Below the pieces are notes generated by a model. The model was not told the DNA's origin, searched no databases, and was given only the letters and a program-made list of their open reading frames with translations. Of a DNA stretch of 32,998 bases, positions 7,934 to 15,633 are shown in pieces. The DNA is from JANNAT01 sp031422555 (GTDB lineage Bacteria; Pseudomonadota; Alphaproteobacteria; Rhodobacterales; Rhodobacteraceae), in the NCBI GenBank assembly GCA_031422555.1, contig JANPLZ010000034.1, forward strand, positions 1-32,998. The letters are read 5' to 3'. Every line of letters starts with the position of its first letter. Position 1 is the stretch's first letter. The position numbers and the translations under genes were made by a program.

Positions 7934-9112
7934 ATGATTAAAGATCGCCAGATCACGGTGATCGGCGCGGGTATCGCGGGGCTTGCGGTGGCGCGGGCGC
8001 TGGCGCTGAAGGGGGCAATGGTCACCGTGCTGGAACAGGCGGGCGCGATTGCCGAGGTTGGCGCGGGGCTGCAAGTGTCGCCCAATGGTGCGGTTGTGTT
8101 GCGGTCATTGGGTCTGGATGATACGTTAGCCGAGGTCTCCTTGCGGGCGCTGGCGGTGGAATTGCGCCATGGGGCCAGCGGCGGGCTGGTGACGCGGCTG
8201 GATATGGCGCGACTGCGGCCCGATCAAAGCTATGGCTTTGTCCACCGCGCGGATTTGATTGGTATTCTGGCCCAAGGGGCACTGGCGGCGGGGGTGGTGG
8301 TGAAAACCGCCCAAACTGTTGCCGGCATTGATCTGACCGGCGCGAAGCCGCATCTGACACTGGCCAACGGTGCGGTGATGACGCCCGATATTCTGATCGG
8401 CGCGGACGGCATTCAGTCTAAAACCCGCAGTGCGCTGAACGGCATGACCGCGCCCTATTTCACCAATCAGGTGGCGTGGCGGGCGTTGATCCCGGGCGTG
8501 CCCGCCGATCCGGGCGTGGCCGAAGTGCATATGGGCAAAGGCCGCCATCTGGTCAGCTATCCGTTGCGGGGCGGCACTTTGCGCAACATCGTCGCGGTCG
8601 AGGAACGCCATGGCTGGGCCGCCGAGGGCTGGTCGCATGCCGATGATCCGGCCCATCTGCGCGCGGCCTTTGCAGGTTTCGGCCCCCGCGTGCGGGGCTG
8701 GCTGGCGCAAGTGCAAACGCCGTATCTCTGGGGGCTGTTTCGGCATGATGTGGCCAAAGTCTGGGGCCGGGCGCTGCCCTCAGGTGCTGTGGCGCTGCTG
8801 GGCGACGCCGCCCATCCCAGCCTGCCGTTTTTAGCGCAAGGGGCGTCGATGGGGTTGGAGGACGCCTTTGTGCTGGCCGATCTGTTGGCGCGGTTGCCCG
8901 CGGATCAGGCGTTGGCGGCCTACCTAGCCCGGCGCGCGCCGCGCTGTGCGCGCATCGTGGCGGCGGCAAGTGCCAATGCGCGCAACTATCATCTGTCCGG
9001 CCCGCGCCGCGTGGTGGCACATGCGGCCTTGCGTATGGCAGGGGCATTGGCGCCCAATCTGGCGCTGCGCCGCTTTGACTGGCTTTATGATCACGACGTC
9101 ACCAAACCCTGA
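7934..9112 (+). CDS. FAD-dependent aromatic-type monooxygenase
   Basis: A 392-residue single-component flavoprotein monooxygenase (PF01494 type, like salicylate or 3-hydroxybenzoate hydroxylases and UbiH relatives). Visible motifs are the ADP-binding VIGAGIAGLAVARAL near residue 9, the DG motif in LIGADGIQSKTRSAL, and the GD motif in LLGDAAHPSLPFLAQGASM. ATG 7934 was chosen because it follows a GGGGGA ribosome-binding site and opens just before the first FAD strand. The enzyme would use NAD(P)H and oxygen to hydroxylate a small, probably aromatic substrate. Nothing next to it suggests which one: dksA lies upstream and xth is convergent. Length fits the family. Confidence 0.8.
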   Translation: MIKDRQITVIGAGIAGLAVARALALKGAMVTVLEQAGAIAEVGAGLQVSPNGAVVLRSLGLDDTLAEVSLRALAVELRHGASGGLVTRLDMARLRPDQSYGFVHRADLIGILAQGALAAGVVVKTAQTVAGIDLTGAKPHLTLANGAVMTPDILIGADGIQSKTRSALNGMTAPYFTNQVAWRALIPGVPADPGVAEVHMGKGRHLVSYPLRGGTLRNIVAVEERHGWAAEGWSHADDPAHLRAAFAGFGPRVRGWLAQVQTPYLWGLFRHDVAKVWGRALPSGAVALLGDAAHPSLPFLAQGASMGLEDAFVLADLLARLPADQALAAYLARRAPRCARIVAAASANARNYHLSGPRRVVAHAALRMAGALAPNLALRRFDWLYDHDVTKP

Positions 9113-9185
9113 GGCGCGTCGTTTCATTTTGGTCTGAATACGCGCCGCGCAGCGACTGTTTGTCCGCCAGCGGTTGCGCCAGCAA

Positions 9186-9965
9186 TCACGCGTCCAGATC
9201 GACCCAGACCGGCACATGGTCTGACGGTTTGTCGCCCGCCCGCACCGCCTTGTCGATCTGGCAATCGCGCAGCAGATCGGCGGCTTGCGGCGACAACAGC
9301 AGATGATCTATGCGGATGCCGTTGTTACGCTCCCAAGCGCCCTGTTGATAATCCCAGAACGAATAGTGTCCGGGCTGATCGTTGCGGGCGCGGAACGCGT
9401 CGGTCAGGCCCAACGCGCACAGCCGCCGGTAGGCCTCACGCGATTGCGGCAGATAAAGCGCGTCATCGGTCCAGGACTCGGGCTTGGCGGCGTCCATCGC
9501 TTGGGGGATGACGTTGTAATCTCCGCAACAGACCAGCGGTTCCTCATCGGCCAAAAGCGCGGTCACCCGCGCCTGCATCCGCGCCATCCATGCCAGTTTA
9601 TAGTCATATTTCGGCCCCGGTGCCGGGTTGCCGTTGGGCAGATACAACCCGCACACCCGCACGGCGCGCAGGCCTTGCACGGTGGCCTCGATCCAACGCG
9701 ATTGCAGATCATCGGCATCGCCCGGCAGACCGCGCACCACATCTTGCAGCGGCAGTTTTGACAAGATTGCCACGCCGTTAAAGCCTTTTTGCCCATGGGT
9801 TTCAACGCGGTAGCCCATGGATTCAAATATCTCGCGCGGAAAGCCTTCGTCCACCGATTTGATTTCCTGCAGGCAGGTCACATCGGGCTGCGCACTGGCC
9901 AACCACGCGGGCAGGGCGTCGATGCGGGCTTTGATGCCGTTGATGTTAAAGGTGGCGATTTTCAT
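9186..9965 (-). CDS. xth: Exodeoxyribonuclease III
   Basis: A 259-residue AP endonuclease/3'-5' exonuclease of the ExoIII family, acting in base-excision repair. The start MKIATFNINGIKAR follows GGAG by 8 bases; a GTG three codons earlier is less likely. Catalytic motifs are seen: LQEIKS with the metal-binding Glu, GDYNVIPQAMD with Asp and Asn, and the C-terminal SDHVPVWVDL with the Asp-His pair. The length is close to E. coli ExoIII (268). It is the last gene of an erpA - unknown - xth group on the minus strand and convergent with the monooxygenase (73-base gap). Confidence 0.92.
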   Translation of the reverse strand: MKIATFNINGIKARIDALPAWLASAQPDVTCLQEIKSVDEGFPREIFESMGYRVETHGQKGFNGVAILSKLPLQDVVRGLPGDADDLQSRWIEATVQGLRAVRVCGLYLPNGNPAPGPKYDYKLAWMARMQARVTALLADEEPLVCCGDYNVIPQAMDAAKPESWTDDALYLPQSREAYRRLCALGLTDAFRARNDQPGHYSFWDYQQGAWERNNGIRIDHLLLSPQAADLLRDCQIDKAVRAGDKPSDHVPVWVDLDA

Positions 9966-10020
9966 GGGGCACACTCCGGTCTGAGCCGGTTCTAAGCCGC
10001 CCGCCTGTGCAACTCAAGGC

Positions 10021-10746
10021 TTACGCGCTTTGCTGCCAATCCACATCGACGGCGGCGGCGGCCAGCCAAAGACTATCCAGCGCGTCAATCTCGGCGGGGT
10101 CAAAGCGGTGCAATTCTTCCCAATAGCGCCCTGATGCCACCGTATATCCCAACTCTGCCTCGCGCGCCAAAGCGGTGGCTGCCCCAACCGGGCAAAAGGC
10201 AAGCGGCAGGCTTTGCGCGGCGCGGCCCCGATGGACGCGCGGAAAGATCAGCCGCGACGGGCCGGTTGACAGGTTGACCATCGCACAGCCTTGCATCGCC
10301 GCCAGTATCATCAGCCGCGCCGATTTGGCCTCAAGACTGCGCAAGGTGATATCGGGGCGCAAAGGGTCGGGCGAGCCTGTGCCATAAAAATGCGTCTTGC
10401 CCGCCGCCGGATAGTGCATGTCACAGCCAAACGCCGCGATCACCGATGGCCGCTGCGCCTGCAGCGCCCAATAGGCGGCGGTAAAGGCCATGGTAGCCCC
10501 TGCATAGACAAAGCCACCCAAGGCGTTCTGCGCAGGCACAAAATCGGTTTCGGTCACAATGGTCTGGCCCACACCCGCCACCGGGCGGCGGTTTTCAGGA
10601 AAATCCCACGGGTGGATCATCACATCCCAGTCGGGCCGGATGCTCCATGCGTTGTTGATCGCCATCACGCCATCAAAGCCCTTGCGCGACCACCCCTGCG
10701 CTTCGACGGCCATCGGGGCTGACCCCAGCATCAACAAACAGCTCAT
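10021..10746 (-). CDS. Conserved-looking protein of unknown function, possibly DUF115-like
   Basis: A 241-residue protein with a firm start: AAGGAGA lies 6 bases before ATG. The N-terminus (LLMLGSAPMAVEAQGW) and DGVMAINNAWSIRPDWDVMI resemble the nucleotide- or sugar-phosphate-binding half of DUF115/MptE-like or glycosyltransferase-like Rossmann proteins, where a GS-P motif is followed by AxNNxW. A second region has FGCDMHYPAAGKTHFYGTGSPDPLR. No signal peptide or membrane span is visible. It lies between erpA and xth on the same strand (55-base gap to xth, 101 to erpA). The family link is my inference from motif shape and is weak; I cannot assign a reaction. Confidence 0.65.
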   Translation of the reverse strand: MSCLLMLGSAPMAVEAQGWSRKGFDGVMAINNAWSIRPDWDVMIHPWDFPENRRPVAGVGQTIVTETDFVPAQNALGGFVYAGATMAFTAAYWALQAQRPSVIAAFGCDMHYPAAGKTHFYGTGSPDPLRPDITLRSLEAKSARLMILAAMQGCAMVNLSTGPSRLIFPRVHRGRAAQSLPLAFCPVGAATALAREAELGYTVASGRYWEELHRFDPAEIDALDSLWLAAAAVDVDWQQSA

Positions 10747-10847
10747 CCGGTGTCTCCTTCATCACGAAGGGCAAATAGGACCATCTTCGGCAAAGGCCAG
10801 CGTCAAAGCGTGGCTATTGGCCGCGCCTGTGGGGCAAAGCGGCGCAG

Positions 10848-11213
10848 TCAGACCGAAAAGCTGGTGCCACAACCACACGAACTGCTGGCGTTGGGATTTT
10901 CGATCACAAAGCGCGCGCCGATCAATTCGGCACTGAAATCAATCACCGCATTGGCCAGAAACGGCAGCGATACCGCATCGACCAACACGCGCTGGCCAGA
11001 TTTTTCCAACACCAGATCATCCGATGCCGCCTGATCTTCTAGCCGGATGTCATATTGAAACCCCGAGCAGCCACCGCCTTCGACGGCCACGCGCAACGCC
11101 TTGGATGTGCCGGTCATTTCGGCAATTTCGGCCAGCCGGGCAAACGCGCGGTCAGTCACCCGCGGTGGCAGGTCTTGGGGCGGCAAGTCGGAAGGGGGCA
11201 GGATCAAATCCAT
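10848..11213 (-). CDS. erpA: A-type Fe-S cluster carrier (HesB/IscA/ErpA)
   Basis: A 121-residue A-type iron-sulfur carrier. The three ligand cysteines are present: Cys49 in GGGCSGFQY, and Cys113 and Cys115 in SSCGCGTSFSV at the C-terminus. Proteins of this family accept Fe-S clusters from a scaffold and pass them to target enzymes. The proline-rich N-terminus (LPPSDLPPQDLPPR) is longer than in E. coli ErpA. The start at 11213 (MDLILPP) follows an AGG 9 bases upstream; ATG 11231 would add six residues. No isc or suf genes are nearby, which fits ErpA rather than IscA or SufA, but the distinction is not certain from sequence alone. It is divergent from dgt. Confidence 0.85.
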   Translation of the reverse strand: MDLILPPSDLPPQDLPPRVTDRAFARLAEIAEMTGTSKALRVAVEGGGCSGFQYDIRLEDQAASDDLVLEKSGQRVLVDAVSLPFLANAVIDFSAELIGARFVIENPNASSSCGCGTSFSV

Positions 11214-11290
11214 GGCATTTGGCCTATTCATCGGGCGGCATATGTTGAATATAGGATGGAACAGGCCCCTGAACAAGAACGGCGATCCCC
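11214..11290. promoter_or_regulatory. Divergent erpA/dgt promoter region
   Basis: These 77 bases separate two divergent start codons and must carry both promoters unless the starts lie further in. A locally AT-rich core (CATATGTTGAATATAGG, near 11239-11256) is the most promoter-like piece. No clear operator for IscR or Fur could be identified by eye. Confidence 0.45.
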
Positions 11291-12475
11291 ATGCTTGCAC
11301 TTTACGCCTGTCAGCCCGATCAGTCGCGCGGACGGTTGCACACCGAACGGATGTCATCGTTCCGATCGCCGTTTCAGCGCGACCGCGACCGCATCATCCA
11401 TTCCTCGGCGTTTCGGCGGCTAAAGCACAAGACCCAGGTTTTCGTTGAACATGAAGGCGATTACTATCGCACCCGGCTGACCCATTCGATCGAGGTGGCG
11501 CAAGTGGCCCGCACCATCGCCGGCGTTCTGGGCCTGAACACCGATCTGGCCGAGGCGATCGCGTTGGCGCATGATCTGGGCCATACGCCCTTTGGCCACA
11601 CCGGCGAAGACGCGCTGGCCGCCTTGATGGCGCCTTACGGCGGCTTTGATCACAACGCGCAGGCACTGCGGATTGTTAGCTCACTTGAACGCCATTACGC
11701 TGATTTTGACGGGCTGAATTTGACGTGGGAATGTCTGGAAGGCATCGCCAAGCACAACGGCCCGGTAACAGGCCCCAACGCCGATGCCAAACACGCCGGG
11801 CCGTTGCCCTATGCTTTGGCAGAGGTCAACGCGCAGTGGGATCTGGAACTGGCCACCCATGCATCTGCCGAGGCGCAAGTCGCGGCCATTGCCGATGACG
11901 TTGCCTATAGCCACCATGATTTGCATGACGGCTTGCGCTCGGGGTTGTTTTCGGAAGCCGATCTTATGGAACTTCCGGTCACCGGACCGGCTTTTGCCGA
12001 GGTGGACGCGCTGTATCCGGGGCTGGAGAAAATGCGCCGCCGGCATGAGGCGCTGCGCCGGGTGTTTGGCCGCATGGTGGAAGACGTGATCGCGGTGGCC
12101 AAAAACCGATTGGACGCCGCCCAGCCGCAATCGGTGCAAGAGGTGCGGGATCTGGGCATGACAGTAATCCGGTTTTCCAAGCCGCTTTATCAGGATCTCA
12201 AAGCCATACGCAGCTTTTTGTTCACCCGCATGTATCGCGCGCCGTCGGTGATGGTGGAACGGGCGCGGGTAACCGAAGTGGTCAATGGGCTGTTCCCGCT
12301 GTTTTTGCGCGACCCCAGCCTGCTGCCCGCCGAATGGAGCGCCGATATCAACCGTGCGACGACACAGACCGATCTGGCGCGGATGGTGGCTGATTACGTC
12401 TCGGGGATGACAGACCGCTTTGCGCTGCAAGAAGGCGCGCGGTTGTTGGGGACGGGAGGCAAAATTTTTAGCTAA
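11291..12475 (+). CDS. dgt: Deoxyguanosinetriphosphate triphosphohydrolase-like protein
   Basis: A 394-residue HD-domain dNTP triphosphohydrolase, which hydrolyses dGTP (and relatives) to the nucleoside and triphosphate. Family marks are SPFQRDRDRIIHSSAFRRL and KTQVFVEHEGDYYRTRLTHS, with His65 starting the HD metal set, His94-Asp95 in ALAHDLGHTPFGH, and the later Asp in AIADDVAYSHHDLHDGL. The start MLALYACQPDQSRGR matches the usual alphaproteobacterial N-terminus, although its ribosome-binding site is weak. The stop codon lies inside a perfect AT-rich palindrome at 12461-12482. The gene is divergent from erpA and convergent with dsbB. Confidence 0.92.
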   Translation: MLALYACQPDQSRGRLHTERMSSFRSPFQRDRDRIIHSSAFRRLKHKTQVFVEHEGDYYRTRLTHSIEVAQVARTIAGVLGLNTDLAEAIALAHDLGHTPFGHTGEDALAALMAPYGGFDHNAQALRIVSSLERHYADFDGLNLTWECLEGIAKHNGPVTGPNADAKHAGPLPYALAEVNAQWDLELATHASAEAQVAAIADDVAYSHHDLHDGLRSGLFSEADLMELPVTGPAFAEVDALYPGLEKMRRRHEALRRVFGRMVEDVIAVAKNRLDAAQPQSVQEVRDLGMTVIRFSKPLYQDLKAIRSFLFTRMYRAPSVMVERARVTEVVNGLFPLFLRDPSLLPAEWSADINRATTQTDLARMVADYVSGMTDRFALQEGARLLGTGGKIFS

Positions 12476-12482
12476 AAATTTT
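12461..12482. terminator. Perfect 22-bp AT-rich palindrome spanning the dgt stop
   Basis: The half-site AAAATTTTTAG is followed immediately by its exact reverse complement. The dgt TAA (12473-12475) lies inside. The surroundings are GC-rich, so the element stands out. It resembles a bidirectional terminator core without a GC stem, and would equally suit a protein-binding dyad. Confidence 0.5.
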
Positions 12483-12483
12483 C

Positions 12484-12581
12484 GCGCTTGCCCGTCACTG
12501 GCGCTTGCCCGTCACTGGCGCTTGCCCGTCATTGGCGCTTGCCCGTCATTGGCGCTTGACCGTTACTGGCGCTTGGCCGCC
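12484..12581. repeat. 17-bp tandem repeat at the dsbB 3' end
   Basis: Five head-to-tail copies of GCGCTTGCCCGTCACTG (12484-12500, 12501-12517, 12518-12534, 12535-12551, 12552-12568) and a partial sixth copy (12569-12581). Copies 1 and 2 match, copies 3 and 4 carry CATTG in place of CACTG, and copy 5 is more diverged. The dsbB stop codon lies in copy 5, and the partial copy codes for the last residues of DsbB, so the array probably grew outward from the gene end. Confidence 0.9.
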
Positions 12582-13027
12582 AGCAGCCAGATGCCCACCA
12601 GCATCGCCGACAAGATCATGTTCCACCCCGCCATTGACACGCCCATCATGGCCCAGGCAACCGCGTCACAGCGCACCGGGGCGGCCACGATCACCGCGGG
12701 GTTCAGCAAATCGGCGGTGCTGATGCCTTCGATGGACCCGGCCGAACAGGACCGCAGGCCTTCCCACCATTTTTGCTCGACGCCCACATGAAAGGCCGCG
12801 ATCCCGGCGGTGGTGGCCGCCGCCGCAGCCCCCAGCAGCGGCAAAATCCGCCCGCCGAACCGCAACGCCACAAGGCCGATGATCACCGCCGCCGCATGGG
12901 GCCAGCGTTGCCACAGGCACAGCGTGCAGGGCGCAAGCCCGCCGATGTATTGAAAGGCAAACGCCCCCGCCAGCAGCGCGGCTGACCCTGCGGTGGCCAG
13001 ACTGATCAATCGTGATTGCGGTGTCAT
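12563..13027 (-). CDS. dsbB: Disulfide bond formation protein B
   Basis: A 154-residue inner-membrane protein of the DsbB family, which reoxidises DsbA and passes electrons to quinone. The signature CTLCLWQRWPH holds the first redox pair (CxxC after the first membrane segment), and the second cysteine pair is supplied by RSCSAGS and APVRCDAVAW. Four hydrophobic segments are visible. ATG 13027 (MTPQSRLIS) was chosen because earlier in-frame starts run through the yqaA-like gene. It lies 5 bases after the stop of that gene, so they are probably co-transcribed. Its 3' end lies in a 17-bp tandem repeat. Confidence 0.9.
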   Translation of the reverse strand: MTPQSRLISLATAGSAALLAGAFAFQYIGGLAPCTLCLWQRWPHAAAVIIGLVALRFGGRILPLLGAAAAATTAGIAAFHVGVEQKWWEGLRSCSAGSIEGISTADLLNPAVIVAAPVRCDAVAWAMMGVSMAGWNMILSAMLVGIWLLAAKRQ

Positions 13028-13032
13028 GGTGC

Positions 13033-13617
13033 CTATATCGTCCTTAAAATCAGCCAGACCACGGCGATCAACAGCCCCAGCCCGCCGACAACCCAGATCA
13101 TCCGCTGCGCGATGAATTCGACCATCGGCGCGCCATAGCGGCCCAGCAGCCATGCCAGCCCGTAAAACCGCCCGCCGCGCGCGACGATGGCCGATAGGAT
13201 GAACCATTTCAGATCAAAAGACACCACCCCTGACAGGATTGTGACCACTTTCATCGGCGGCAGATGGGTCAGCCCCGAGGTGACCAGCATCAACAATATC
13301 GCGCCGTCACCGGTCGAGGCTTTCAGGCGTTCAAACGCCGCCATCTTGCCCGACATCTCCAGCATAGGGCGGGCGATCAGATCAAAGGCATAATGCCCGA
13401 TGACCCAGCCAAAAATTCCGCCCAGCACCGACATCACCGTGGCAATCAGCGCATAGCGCATCGCCCGGTCGGGGCGCGACAGGCACATCGGGATAAACAG
13501 CACATCGGCAGGGATCGGAAAGAACGAGCTTTCGACAAAAGACACTGTGCCCAAAGCCGCGGGCGCATGGCGCGATCCGGCCCATCGCAGCGTCCAGTCA
13601 TACAGCTTGCGAAACAT
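13033..13617 (-). CDS. YqaA/DedA-type membrane protein
   Basis: A 194-residue membrane protein of the YqaA branch of the DedA/SNARE-associated family. The typical stretch SFVESSFFPIPADVLFIPM is near residues 26-44, followed by hydrophobic segments (ALIATVMSVLGGIFGWVIGHY, AILLMLVTSGLTHLPPMKV and others) and an ArgGly-rich RGGRFYGLAWLLG. DedA relatives are linked to lipid scrambling or flipping and envelope homeostasis. ATG 13617 (MFRKLYDW) follows a GGGGGC stretch; ATG 13653 would add 12 residues and is also possible. The gene is the first of a pair with dsbB. Confidence 0.8.
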   Translation of the reverse strand: MFRKLYDWTLRWAGSRHAPAALGTVSFVESSFFPIPADVLFIPMCLSRPDRAMRYALIATVMSVLGGIFGWVIGHYAFDLIARPMLEMSGKMAAFERLKASTGDGAILLMLVTSGLTHLPPMKVVTILSGVVSFDLKWFILSAIVARGGRFYGLAWLLGRYGAPMVEFIAQRMIWVVGGLGLLIAVVWLILRTI

Positions 13618-13769
13618 CGCGCCCCCGTTTGGTTTCCTGCGCTCTTTGGCCATGCTCTACCCGCGCGGTCAAGATGGTGCGCAGACGCGGCACTGCACGG
13701 CCAAGCCGATTGCACTTGGGCGGGGCTGCGCTATGCTTTGACAATTGGTGCAATGGTGAGGTGGTTGTC

Positions 13770-14627
13770 ATGGAATGGCGTGGACGCAAACGCAGTGAAA
13801 ATGTCATCGACGGGCGGGCCGCAGGGGCAGGTCGTGGCCGCGCTTCGGCGGGGGGCATCGGCGGGATTGGTCTGGTGGCGGTTTTGGTCATCGGCTACTT
13901 TCTGGGCATTGACGTCAGCCCTTTGCTGAACAACCCGGCCAGCGTGCAGACCCAAGGCAGCGTTGAAATCACCGCCGCCGATCAGGAAGCGGGCGAATTT
14001 GCCAGTGTCACGCTGGGCTATACCGAAGAGGTCTGGGCCAGGATTTACGCCGAACAAGGCAACCGCGCCTATACCCCTGCCACGTTGTTTTTGTTCAAGG
14101 GATCGGTTGACTCGGCTTGCGGTGTGGCCTCGGCGGCGACCGGGCCGTTTTACTGTCCGGCCGACAAGAGGGTGTATCTGGACACCGATTTTTTCACCAC
14201 AATGCAACAAGACCTTGGCGCGAAAGGTGATTTCGCCATGGCCTATGTGGTGGCGCATGAAGTGGCGCATTACATTCAGGATGATCTGGGGATCCTGACC
14301 GAGATGAACGCGCGGCGCGCGCAATCGGGCACCGCACAAAGCAATGCGATATCGGTGGGCATCGAATTGCAGGCCGATTGTCTGGCGGGCATCTGGGCGC
14401 GCAACGTGCAAGACCAGTTGGGCGCGATTGAGAAAGGCGATTTCCAAGAGGCGTTTGACGCCGCCAAGCGCATCGGCGATGACACGTTGCAGCGCAACGC
14501 CGGTCGCAGGCCCACGCCGGAATCCTTCACCCACGGCACATCCGAGCAACGGTCCGGCTGGTTTGCGACCGGGCTGAACTCGGGTCAGATCCGCGATTGC
14601 AACACCTTTGCGGCGATGGGGCTGTAA
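13770..14627 (+). CDS. YpfJ-like neutral zinc metallopeptidase
   Basis: A 285-residue protein of the YpfJ putative neutral zinc metallopeptidase family (PF04228). It starts MEWRGRKRSENV, the usual family N-terminus. It has one membrane segment (about residues 27-46) preceded by a Gly/Ala/Arg-rich linker, and the zinc motif HEVAH at residues 163-167 (VVAHEVAHYIQDDLG). Further family marks are ELQADCLAGIWARN, which supplies the likely third ligand, and the C-terminal SGWFATGLNSG. The catalytic domain probably faces the periplasm. Substrate unknown. It is divergent from the YqaA-like gene and upstream of tRNA-Leu. Confidence 0.88.
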   Translation: MEWRGRKRSENVIDGRAAGAGRGRASAGGIGGIGLVAVLVIGYFLGIDVSPLLNNPASVQTQGSVEITAADQEAGEFASVTLGYTEEVWARIYAEQGNRAYTPATLFLFKGSVDSACGVASAATGPFYCPADKRVYLDTDFFTTMQQDLGAKGDFAMAYVVAHEVAHYIQDDLGILTEMNARRAQSGTAQSNAISVGIELQADCLAGIWARNVQDQLGAIEKGDFQEAFDAAKRIGDDTLQRNAGRRPTPESFTHGTSEQRSGWFATGLNSGQIRDCNTFAAMGL

Positions 14628-14696
14628 TCTGCGGCACAAACCGCACAAGGCCCGTTGACGACGCCTGCCTGCGCGGCTAAACCCCGCGCAGATGTT

Positions 14697-14782
14697 GCCC
14701 GAGTGGCGGAACGGTAGACGCAGGGGATTCAAAATCCTCCGCCTTAACAGGTGTGGGAGTTCGAATCTCCCCTCGGGCACCA
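14697..14782 (+). tRNA. tRNA-Leu (CAA)
   Basis: An 86-base tRNA. The acceptor arms GCCCGAG (14697-14703) and CTCGGGC (14772-14778) pair perfectly and are followed by ACCA with CCA encoded. The anticodon loop TTCAAAA has anticodon CAA within a GGGGA/TCCTC stem. The long class II variable arm and the TTCGAAT T-loop fit tRNA-Leu. No second copy of its 3' end was seen in the window, so there is no sign of an attachment-site duplication. Confidence 0.95.
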
Positions 14783-15633
14783 CTTATCCGCAAGATGAAC
14801 GATGGTTCAAAACCGCAGATGACGGCGCGTTTGCGCCGGGCAGGGCGCTGCCATCCTGCGTGCAGGCGCGGGCCTGAAGTCGCCGCTGAATTGCGTCAAA
14901 ATTGCGGTAACTGATTCGGGTCTGGGTAAGGTTAACGTGGGGTAAATTCAACGTGATCTGCCCGTTTTGGCGGCATTGACCCGGTTCGCGCAACAACGCC
15001 GCCCAAATGTGTTTCAAACAAGGCAGATTTTCCCGGCATCGCGACTGCAAGCCTGTGGGTTGAATTGGTTGATGAATTGGAAACAATCGCTGGTTTTAGG
15101 ACGGGCGGTCAAACCCGGCAAAGCCTGATTTTGGGGCCAAATCATTCAGTTTTTCAAATTTCGACTGTTCGTAAAACGGATATAAAACGCAACCTTAGGT
15201 ATAGTGATTCTGTGGATAATTTCAAGGGGTTGTGGGGAGCGCAGGGAGAATCTGCCATGTTTCTGACTTTTTTTCCTTTGCGCCAGCCTGATCGAAAGGT
15301 ATCCAGACAGGGTCTTGATGGGTAAGACATCGTGACCGTGGGGGCGGTCGTTCAATGGTTTGCGTCTGCGGGCGCGTTTATATGTGAAGGAAGTGCTGCC
15401 AAATCCCGGGTCTGACGATCCGATTTGTCACCCCAAAAAACGGGTTTGACCAAGGAATGTCGATTCCTTGCGCGGCTTTTTAGTCACATATCGCTGAACG
15501 GCAGGCCAATGCGCGGGCGTCCGATCACCTCGGGCGGCGCTGCAAACCGCCGCCACCTCATACCGAGGGGCACGGAACTTGGGGTGGAACAGGTTCGGGC
15601 AACCGGGTCGCTGTTGTAATGAGGGAATGATAA
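14783..15633. other. 851-base non-coding stretch before the RTX genes
   Basis: No supported gene. A plus-strand frame at 15065-15325 has no recognisable family or clear ribosome-binding site. The segment around 15125-15230 is AT-rich relative to its surroundings (with GGATATAAAACG and GGTATAGTGATT) and is the likeliest promoter zone for the first RTX gene, which would give a long 5' leader. A hairpin with a T-run lies at 15451-15483. Confidence 0.5.
15451..15483 (+). terminator. Terminator-like hairpin in the leader of RTX gene 1
   Basis: CAAGGAAT and ATTCCTTG (15451-15458 and 15463-15470) form a perfect 8-bp stem with a GTCG loop, followed by CGCGGCTTTTTAG. It lies about 150 bases before the first RTX start and has no coding gene just upstream, so it may be an attenuator in a long leader or the end of a short transcript. 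Confidence 0.5.

Noticed and set aside
12484..12581. CRISPR array
   Set aside because: The 17-bp units are contiguous with no spacers; this is a minisatellite.
14930..14950. CtrA-type site near GGTTAACGTGGGGTAAATTC
   Set aside because: The TTAA-N7-TTAA pattern is met in only one half (the second reads TAAA).
15065..15325. Small plus-strand gene of 86 residues
   Set aside because: No convincing ribosome-binding site or family; composition resembles a non-coding leader.
14697..15633. Possible genomic island at tRNA-Leu
   Set aside because: The RTX set follows a tRNA, but no integrase, transposase or duplicated tRNA 3' end was found in the window.
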